Shown in pieces: positions 1 to 3,768 of a stretch of DNA of 5,968 nt. The stretch spans positions 1 to 5,968 of the forward strand of contig CAYVTI010000068.1 of assembly GCA_964454545.1 (NCBI GenBank). Direction: 5' to 3'. This DNA comes from JABCZZ01 sp964454545 (GTDB lineage: Bacteria > Pseudomonadota > Alphaproteobacteria > Rickettsiales > JABCZZ01). A program made the translations under genes and the position numbers. Numbering within the stretch: the stretch's first letter is position 1; each line of letters starts with the position of its first letter. The notes beneath the pieces are model-generated. The model searched no databases, was not told the DNA's origin, and saw only the letters and a list, made by a program, of their open reading frames with translations.

Positions 1-281
1 TGTGGCTGGTCGTCCTCTCAGACCAGCTACCGATCGGAGCCTTGGTAGGCCATTACCCCACCAACTAGCTAATCGGACGCGGGCCGATCTTTCGGCGATA
101 AATCTTTCCTCCGAAGAGAATATCCGGTATTAGCAGCAGTTTCCCGCTGTTATTCCGGACTGAAAGGTACGTTCCCACGCGTTACTCACCCGTGCGCCAC
201 TCCCCTTGCGGGGCGTTCGACTTGCATGTGTTAAGCCTGCCGCCAGCGTTCGTTCTGAGCCAGAATCAAACTCTCAAGTTT
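1..281 (-). rRNA. rrs: 16S ribosomal RNA, 5' part (partial)
   Basis: The reverse complement carries the universal 27F site (AGAGTTTGATTCTGGCTCAG, bases 274-255), followed by the conserved stretch that ends in ACACATGCAAGTCGAACG and the GTGAGTAACGCGTGGG motif. It ends at the window edge within the GACCAGCCACA helix, near E. coli position 314. The mature 5' end at about 281 is set by counting seven bases upstream of the 27F site, as in E. coli. The 281 bases present are about 30 fewer than the matching E. coli stretch, so V1/V2 are short. This and the AACGAACGCTGGCGGCAGGC start are typical of Alphaproteobacteria. The rest of the gene and of the rRNA operon lies outside the window to the left. 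Confidence 0.97.
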
Positions 282-553
282 TGATTCATGATTTAGTAAG
301 ACTAAATCGAAATTGATTGACTCGCACGCTGTCACACTATCACCGCGTTTAAGCCTTGTGATAGTTGCGACATGTATATTTAGTTAAAAATTACATGGTG
401 TAATCTGCCTTGCGACAGATTACTCGCACAAATGACAACGTACGGAAAATTCCGGAACGCCATCACCTGCGCTTAAATGCTCTGTTTCACTTTTTCAGAC
501 ATCAGGAACGGCAGGTTTTCCGCCATTCACACCCTGACCTCTCGCGGCAAGGG
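282..553 (-). other. 16S rRNA 5' leader with inverted repeats
   Basis: This is the transcribed leader between the predicted start (about 553) and the mature 16S 5' end, roughly 270 nt. It holds several exact inverted repeats. Bases 290-297 pair with 301-308 (8 bp, 3-nt loop), just upstream of the 16S. Bases 336-343 pair with 358-365 (8 bp, 14-nt loop). Bases 400-407 pair with 416-423 (8 bp, 8-nt loop). Bases 390-395 pair with 399-404 (6 bp, 3-nt loop) and overlap the previous hairpin, so only one of those two can form. Such leader stems are usual places for RNase processing and antitermination control of rRNA operons. Assigning those roles here is inference, and no convincing boxA was found. 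The small open frame on the opposite strand (410-622) is not supported as a gene. Confidence 0.55.
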
Positions 554-559
554 AGGCAT

Positions 560-589
560 GTTATAGAGCCAATATCCCGCCACTGTCAA
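560..589 (-). promoter_or_regulatory. rRNA operon promoter (sigma70 type)
   Basis: On the minus strand there is a perfect -35 box TTGACA (589-584), an 18-nt spacer and a -10 box TATAAC (565-560). This predicts a start near 553. The DNA upstream (590-622) is almost pure A/T, like an UP element, and includes the exact 12-bp palindrome AAAACATGTTTT (595-606). A near-consensus promoter with an A/T-rich upstream block, pointing at a 16S gene, is what rRNA promoters look like. It is divergent from the phospholipase D-family gene on the other strand. Confidence 0.75.
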
Positions 590-730
590 CAACAAAAACA
601 TGTTTTATTAATAAAAAATTAACTGGCTGTTTTTGGGTGGGTTTTGAAGGCAAAAAGCGCCTGAACTACCACGGACTTACGCCCGGGGGGTTAGTGCGCT
701 GCTAAATCCGTACAAGCCCGACCTGTGTTA

Positions 731-736
731 TATAAT
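731..736 (+). promoter_or_regulatory. Possible -10 box for the PLD-family gene
   Basis: A perfect TATAAT lies about 110 bp upstream of the preferred start codon, on the right strand. No good -35 hexamer sits 16-18 bp upstream (bases 707-714 read like CCGTAC), so the promoter would be weak, activator-dependent or misplaced. A 13-bp tandem repeat follows directly at 738-763, inside the predicted 5' UTR. Confidence 0.3.
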
Positions 737-737
737 A

Positions 738-763
738 TAGTATCTCATAATAGTATCTCATAA
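738..763. repeat. Perfect 13-bp tandem direct repeat
   Basis: The 13-mer TAGTATCTCATAA occurs twice with no gap (738-750 and 751-763). It lies just downstream of the TATAAT at 731-736 and ahead of the phospholipase D-family gene. It could be a slippage duplication or a tandem regulator site. The sequence alone does not decide. Confidence 0.8.
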
Positions 764-848
764 CGCCGCATTTATCATTCTGCCTGCTATGGCGCATGGT
801 TTTCTTATTGCGTACATGGAACCCTGCACACACCAATATCAGTTGTCT

Positions 849-2420
849 ATGCGCTTCCCTCATAGTTATATATGCGCAGTTATCCTGCTTGTCGCCGGTT
901 GCTCCAACGGGGAGATCGCCGCAAAATACCCCCAAATCCCCTCCTATGCGATATCCCAAAATGAGAAAACGCCGCTGGGCAGCGTGGTACGGCGCTGTGC
1001 CACAAGGCATAAAGGCGAATCCGGCTTCCATGTCATGCCAACCGGAAGCGAGTCCTTTGCCATGCGCCTTGCCCTCATCAGGGCGTCCACAAAAACCCTC
1101 GACCTGCAATATTACAGCATCAATGACGACACCACATCCAACCTGCTGCTGGAAGCGCTGGTGCAGGCGGCACAGCGCGGCGTGCGCGTGCGTTTCCTGC
1201 TCGATAATATTGATTTCGACGCTGTCGCCCCGACCTTCGCGGCGCTTGCCGGCATGAAGAATGTCGAGGTGCGTATTTTCAATCCGTTCTCCACGCGTGA
1301 CGAAGGGCTATTCTCACGTCTTGCAAGGCATACGATCAACATTGAGGAAATGGATCACCGCATGCACAACAAGGCGATGATCGCCGACAACCAGATGGCC
1401 ATTACCGGCGGACGCAACCTCGGCGACGAATATTTCGAGCAGCATAGCGATATTACCTTCCGCGATCTCGACATGCTTTCCGCCGGCCCCATTGTCGCGG
1501 ACATTTCAAAAAGCTTCGACCGCTACTGGAACGATCCCAACTCCCTGCCCTTTGGCCGCCTGAAAAAACCCGAACGCTACACGGCGAAAGCGGAAGAGAT
1601 AAAGGACGCGCTGAAACGGCACTGGGATACCATCGCGCAGACGGAAAAAGGCAGGAAGCTGCTCAACCCCAACCTCGCGCAGCGGCTGGAAACGGACGGT
1701 CCCAAACTCATCTGGGCGAAGGCGGAGTTTGTCGCGGACTCACCGCGCAAGATCGAGCGCCCCATCGATATGGACGGCAGACACAGCCACCCGATGACGC
1801 ATCTGGAAAAACTGCTTGCCGATGCCCATCATGAATTCATCATCGTCTCGCCGTATTTCGTGCCGCGCGAAAGCGGCGTGGAATGGCTCGCCGGCCTTGT
1901 GAACTGCGGCATGACCGTCAAGGTGCTGACCAACTCGCTTGCATCCACCGACATGGTCGCCGTGCACGCCGACTACCGGCAATACCGCAAGGCGCTGGTG
2001 GATAGCGGAGTCGAACTGTATGAGCTCAAGCCCTTCGACCATTACCGCCCGCCCCAGCGTCTGCTCGGCCGAACCACGCCTGCCTATGCCATGCTGCATG
2101 CCAAGGTCTATGTGATAGACCGCCGCGACGTGATGGTCGGCTCATTCAATTTCGACCCACGCTCCATCGGCATCAACACCGAACTTGCCATGATCATCCA
2201 CAGTCCCGCAGTGGCAGACGAAGTGATGAAGATGTTCAACGATGCCATCAACCCGCGCAGCGCCTATCACATCGTCGAGGCGGAAGACGGCTCAGGACTG
2301 GTATGGGTGGCGCAGGGCAGGCACGGCGAAGTCACCTTCGAGCGCGACCCGCATGCCGGCTTCTGGCGCAGCATAGAAGCGGACATGATGTCCCTCCTGC
2401 CGATTGAGGATGAGTTGTAG
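849..2420 (+). CDS. PLD-family lipoprotein, ClsC/YmdC-like cardiolipin synthase
   Basis: This is a member of the phospholipase D superfamily with two HKD motifs, resembling E. coli ClsC (YmdC). ClsC makes cardiolipin by phosphatidyl transfer at the membrane. With the start at 849 the protein has 523 residues. Residues 1-18 form a short lipoprotein signal (basic start, hydrophobic core, lipobox LVAGC with Cys18), followed by Ser rather than the Asp that retains lipoproteins in the inner membrane. The first catalytic motif is H173-x-K175-x4-D180 with GGRN at 187-190. The second is H417-x-K419-x4-D424 with GSFNFDPRS from 431, the wording typical of the ClsC branch. Both active-site halves look intact. 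The frame also permits ATG starts at 789 and 816, but these add 20 or 11 non-signal-like residues. None of the three starts has a clear Shine-Dalgarno sequence, so the lipobox decides. The gene is monocistronic, divergent from the rRNA operon, and followed by a palindromic repeat. Whether it acts as synthase or as phospholipase is not settled by motifs. Confidence 0.9.
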   Translation: MRFPHSYICAVILLVAGCSNGEIAAKYPQIPSYAISQNEKTPLGSVVRRCATRHKGESGFHVMPTGSESFAMRLALIRASTKTLDLQYYSINDDTTSNLLLEALVQAAQRGVRVRFLLDNIDFDAVAPTFAALAGMKNVEVRIFNPFSTRDEGLFSRLARHTINIEEMDHRMHNKAMIADNQMAITGGRNLGDEYFEQHSDITFRDLDMLSAGPIVADISKSFDRYWNDPNSLPFGRLKKPERYTAKAEEIKDALKRHWDTIAQTEKGRKLLNPNLAQRLETDGPKLIWAKAEFVADSPRKIERPIDMDGRHSHPMTHLEKLLADAHHEFIIVSPYFVPRESGVEWLAGLVNCGMTVKVLTNSLASTDMVAVHADYRQYRKALVDSGVELYELKPFDHYRPPQRLLGRTTPAYAMLHAKVYVIDRRDVMVGSFNFDPRSIGINTELAMIIHSPAVADEVMKMFNDAINPRSAYHIVEAEDGSGLVWVAQGRHGEVTFERDPHAGFWRSIEADMMSLLPIEDEL

Positions 2421-2429
2421 GATTTGATT

Positions 2430-2601
2430 GTCATTGCGGGGAGGCCGCAGGCCGACGTGGCAATCTAGTTCCTCTTCCGTCGTTCCCGCGAAGGCGGGAA
2501 CCTCTCTGTCAATAAGCGAGGCACCAGAGATTGCCGCCTACGCGGCAATGACGAATAAGAAATTCCAGATTACCACGGCCATTTTGTGGCCTTGCAATGA
2601 C
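2430..2601. repeat. Compound palindromic repeat, copy A
   Basis: This is a chain of hairpins bounded by inverted GTCATTGC (2430-2437) and GCAATGAC (2594-2601). Inside are GTTCCCGC/GCGGGAAC (stem with GAAG loop, from 2482) and ATTGCCGC/GCGGCAAT (CTAC loop, 2529-2548). Bases 2478-2553 match 3230-3305 of copy B at 74 of 76 positions without gaps. It starts ten bases after the PLD-family stop codon and ends seven bases before the regulator stop codon. It therefore fills the convergent spacer and may act as a bidirectional transcript end. No U-run follows any of its stems. Confidence 0.85.
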
Positions 2602-2608
2602 AATACAA

Positions 2609-2836
2609 CTATACAAATTCCCTTATCTCCACACCGAAAGCACAGGCAATGCGCAACAGGTGGTGAACATCAATATCGTTCTTTCCGGCTTCGTAATGAT
2701 CAAGCAACTGCTCGGGAATACCGGTAAGAATGGAAAGCCGCCGCAGCGAGATTCGCTTCTCACTACGCAGCTCATGGATTTTCTTGCCGATGGTGAAACG
2801 GATATGACGAAGCAGGTATTTGCTGTAAGGCTGCAT
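2609..2836 (-). CDS. Small XRE-family helix-turn-helix regulator
   Basis: This is a 75-residue protein made almost only of a Cro/C1-type (XRE) DNA-binding domain. Residues 16-27 (IGKKIHELRSEK) form helix 1, and the helix-turn-helix spans about 29-48 with the typical L-x-x-L-T/S-G-I pattern. The conserved Y-E-x-G-K (48-52) and a final helix with LLRIACAFGV (60-69) follow. No effector or dimerisation domain is present. The start is supported by AGGAG (2850-2846) nine bases upstream. The protein probably binds DNA as a dimer, and its targets are unknown. No toxin, phage or conjugation gene lies next to it, so an antitoxin role has no support here. It sits between two copies of a compound repeat, and its likely promoter region falls within a foldback element, which suggests acquired or rearranged DNA. 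Confidence 0.85.
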   Translation of the reverse strand: MQPYSKYLLRHIRFTIGKKIHELRSEKRISLRRLSILTGIPEQLLDHYEAGKNDIDVHHLLRIACAFGVEIREFV

Positions 2837-2913
2837 GTTTTCTATCTCCTGTTGAATGCCGGGAATCTAGAAAACACGCTATTAATCGTGTGCGGCATAT
2901 TCCCCTCGCGGGT

Positions 2914-2919
2914 ATTATA
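2914..2919 (-). promoter_or_regulatory. Possible -10 box for the XRE regulator gene
   Basis: A perfect TATAAT reads on the minus strand (2919-2914), about 78 bp upstream of the regulator start codon. No recognisable -35 box lies 16-18 bp upstream. The box is in the longer left arm of the foldback element, the part with no partner in the right arm. A transcript from here would carry a 70-nt leader with a 5-bp stem (ACACG/CGTGT, 2875-2892) ahead of the Shine-Dalgarno sequence. Confidence 0.35.
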
Positions 2920-2970
2920 TTTTGCCACATTCCCGACATAGGAGATTACGCCTGCAAAAATTGCAGACGT

Positions 2971-2995
2971 AAAAAAGCCACTCTGTCGGGAGTGG
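2971..2995 (-). terminator. Rho-independent terminator reading left
   Basis: On the minus strand, a perfect 6-bp stem CCACTC/GAGTGG (2995-2990 and 2983-2978) with a 6-nt loop is followed, after a single C, by six T residues (2976-2971). It lies within the foldback element, upstream of the XRE regulator, so it would insulate that gene from leftward transcription coming from 3000 and beyond. A second hairpin (2947-2971) abuts the T-run. Confidence 0.5.
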
Positions 2996-3069
2996 TAGCC
3001 GTTAATAGTGCGTTTTCTAGACGCAGTTCAATAATATCAGGGATTTATGAGTTTGCAATAGGTTGCATC

Positions 3070-3139
3070 TGTCATGCCAGACGCTGCTTTTCCCCATGAG
3101 CAGAACGAATGTAGGAAAAGCGAGCGATGTGGCATCCAG
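3070..3139. repeat. Palindromic repeat with 8-bp core stem
   Basis: Bases 3086-3093 (GCTTTTCC) pair exactly with 3114-3121 (GGAAAAGC). Outside this, ATGCCA (3074-3079) pairs with TGGCAT (3130-3135), the unpaired bases between being few. The ends have the form TGTCATGCCAG ... TGGCATCCAG, like the neighbouring smaller hairpin. It probably belongs to the same class of dispersed intergenic palindromes. Confidence 0.6.
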
Positions 3140-3153
3140 TTTTTGCACTAGCC

Positions 3154-3181
3154 CTGGATGCCAGCTTCCGCTGGCATGACA
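3154..3181. repeat. Short palindromic repeat (8-bp stem, TTCC loop)
   Basis: ATGCCAGC (3158-3165) and GCTGGCAT (3170-3177) form a perfect 8-bp stem with a TTCC loop, flanked by CTGG and GACA. It is a compact palindrome of the kind found in many copies in proteobacterial spacers. No T-run follows on either strand, so it is not a classical terminator. Confidence 0.7.
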
Positions 3182-3188
3182 ATGAAAT

Positions 3189-3351
3189 GTCATTGCGAGC
3201 GATAGCGAAGCAATCCAGAAACGTTTTGTCGTCGTTCCCGCGAAGGCGGGAACCTCTCTGTCAATGAGCGAAGCACCAGAGATTGCCGCCTACGCGGCAA
3301 TGACGGTTGTTTTTCTGGATTGCCACGGCCACTTCGTGGCCTCGCAATGAC
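3189..3351. repeat. Compound palindromic repeat, copy B
   Basis: This 163-bp element has perfect 11-bp terminal inverted repeats, GTCATTGCGAG (3189-3199) and CTCGCAATGAC (3341-3351). A second inverted pair lies further in: GCAATCCAG (3210-3218) and CTGGATTGC (3315-3323). Between these lie the GTTCCCGC/GCGGGAAC and ATTGCCGC/GCGGCAAT hairpins shared with copy A. The 76-bp core differs from copy A at two positions only. Copies A and B have the same orientation, and the XRE regulator and the foldback element lie between them. Confidence 0.85.
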
Positions 3352-3380
3352 GATTATAATAGATGTTATATTACGAGTGA

Positions 3381-3468
3381 GGCAGCAACCTTTGCCTTAA
3401 AATGTTTTTTATGGGTTACCCGAAAATTTCCGGACCACATTCCAAACATTAGTTTAACCGTTGCTGCC
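3381..3468. ncRNA. Long stem-loop, candidate structured RNA
   Basis: A perfect 9-bp inverted repeat, GGCAGCAAC (3381-3389) and GTTGCTGCC (3460-3468), encloses two more pairings in register: TTAAA (3397-3401) with TTTAA (3453-3457), and ATGTTT (3402-3407) with AAACAT (3444-3449). That makes 20 paired positions per arm in 88 nt. It lies about 250 nt downstream of a strong leftward promoter, so the minus strand is the likelier transcript. The strand is not proven and no terminator follows. It might equally be another short palindromic element next to repeat copy B. Confidence 0.3.
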
Positions 3469-3720
3469 TACCTTATCTCAAATATAGACCTAAAGTAAGT
3501 CACTACTCAGGCCGAGCTTCTAATTAATTTAATAAAGTTTCTCGACGGCTTATAGCTCGTAAAACGATGTATAATCAGATGGGCTCGTTTGGTATTCCAC
3601 CCATTTAATCCCTATAGGTTAAACTTCCATGCGTTGTGACTAACGTCTGGCGCAAAGTTGGGGAACACAAAAATTTTGCCAAAACCGGCTCCTTTTTCTA
3701 TCCCCTTTATGGGATAAGCT

Positions 3721-3748
3721 ATTATAAGCACTTCCGAAAAATTATCAA
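3721..3748 (-). promoter_or_regulatory. Strong orphan promoter reading left
   Basis: On the minus strand, TTGATA (3748-3743), a 16-nt spacer and a perfect TATAAT (3726-3721) predict a start near 3714. The pair is 11 of 12 to consensus. It lies just past the stop codon of the peptidase gene and points into a stretch with no gene until the XRE regulator about 880 bp away. Two copies of AGCACTTC (3727-3734 and 3750-3757), 23 bp apart, flank the -35 box and could be a regulator site. Confidence 0.55.
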
Positions 3749-3768
3749 TAGCACTTCTTAACAGGACG

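Larger units (their letters stand above)
2867..3020. mobile_element. Foldback / MITE-like element, 154 bp, no ORF
   Basis: Terminal inverted repeats of 19 bp (2867-2885 and 3002-3020) match at 17 of 19 positions. Each begins with CTAG on the outside. Further inside, the arms still pair: TCCCGACA (2931-2938) with TGTCGGGA (2984-2991), and an 11-bp central stem (2947-2957 with 2961-2971, one G-T pair). The left arm is about 31 bp longer than the right. The element is thus a long imperfect palindrome without coding capacity. CTAG at both ends, with TA as possible target duplication, fits my recollection of IS630/Tc1-type insertion into CTAG. No transposase is in the window to confirm this. It lies directly upstream of the small regulator gene. 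Confidence 0.6.
3353..3768. other. Gene-poor AT-rich spacer with promoter and stem-loop
   Basis: No supported protein gene is found on either strand over these 416 bases. The stretch holds a strong leftward promoter (3721-3748), a long stem-loop (3381-3468) and a weaker hairpin around 3578-3605 (ATGGG with CCCAT, TGG with CCA inside). I looked for the conserved cores of RNase P RNA, SRP RNA and tmRNA on both strands and saw none. No U-rich terminator hairpin for the peptidase gene was recognised here. Confidence 0.6.

Noticed and set aside
460..500. boxA-like antitermination motif in the rRNA leader
   Set aside because: The best match (GAGCATTTAAGC on the minus strand) differs too much from the known boxA core to be called.
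410..622. 70-codon open frame on the plus strand
   Set aside because: It lies antisense to the rRNA leader and promoter, has no Shine-Dalgarno sequence, and its low-complexity product resembles no domain.
702..1109. 135-codon open frame on the minus strand
   Set aside because: Most of it is antisense to the PLD-family gene; the product is Cys/Gly-rich noise without recognisable motifs and it would cross the tandem repeat.
2428..2941. Two plus-strand open frames (2428-2727 and 2597-2941)
   Set aside because: They translate the palindromic repeat and the antisense of the XRE gene. The XRE frame has a clear domain and Shine-Dalgarno sequence; these do not.
3070..3352. Repeat cluster considered as a CRISPR array
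   Set aside because: The units differ from each other, are palindromic throughout, and have no regular spacing or unique spacers; no cas gene is present.
3307..3498. 63-codon open frame on the plus strand
   Set aside because: It begins in repeat copy B and runs through the stem-loop; no Shine-Dalgarno sequence and no recognisable domain.
3353..3714. RNase P RNA, SRP RNA or tmRNA in the peptidase downstream spacer
   Set aside because: None of the conserved core sequences of these RNAs could be found on either strand, despite the strong promoter and folding potential.
3698..3715. Hairpin TATCCC/GGGATA considered as terminator of the peptidase gene
   Set aside because: Reading leftward, the stem is followed by an A-rich run, not T residues, so it is not an intrinsic terminator on that strand.
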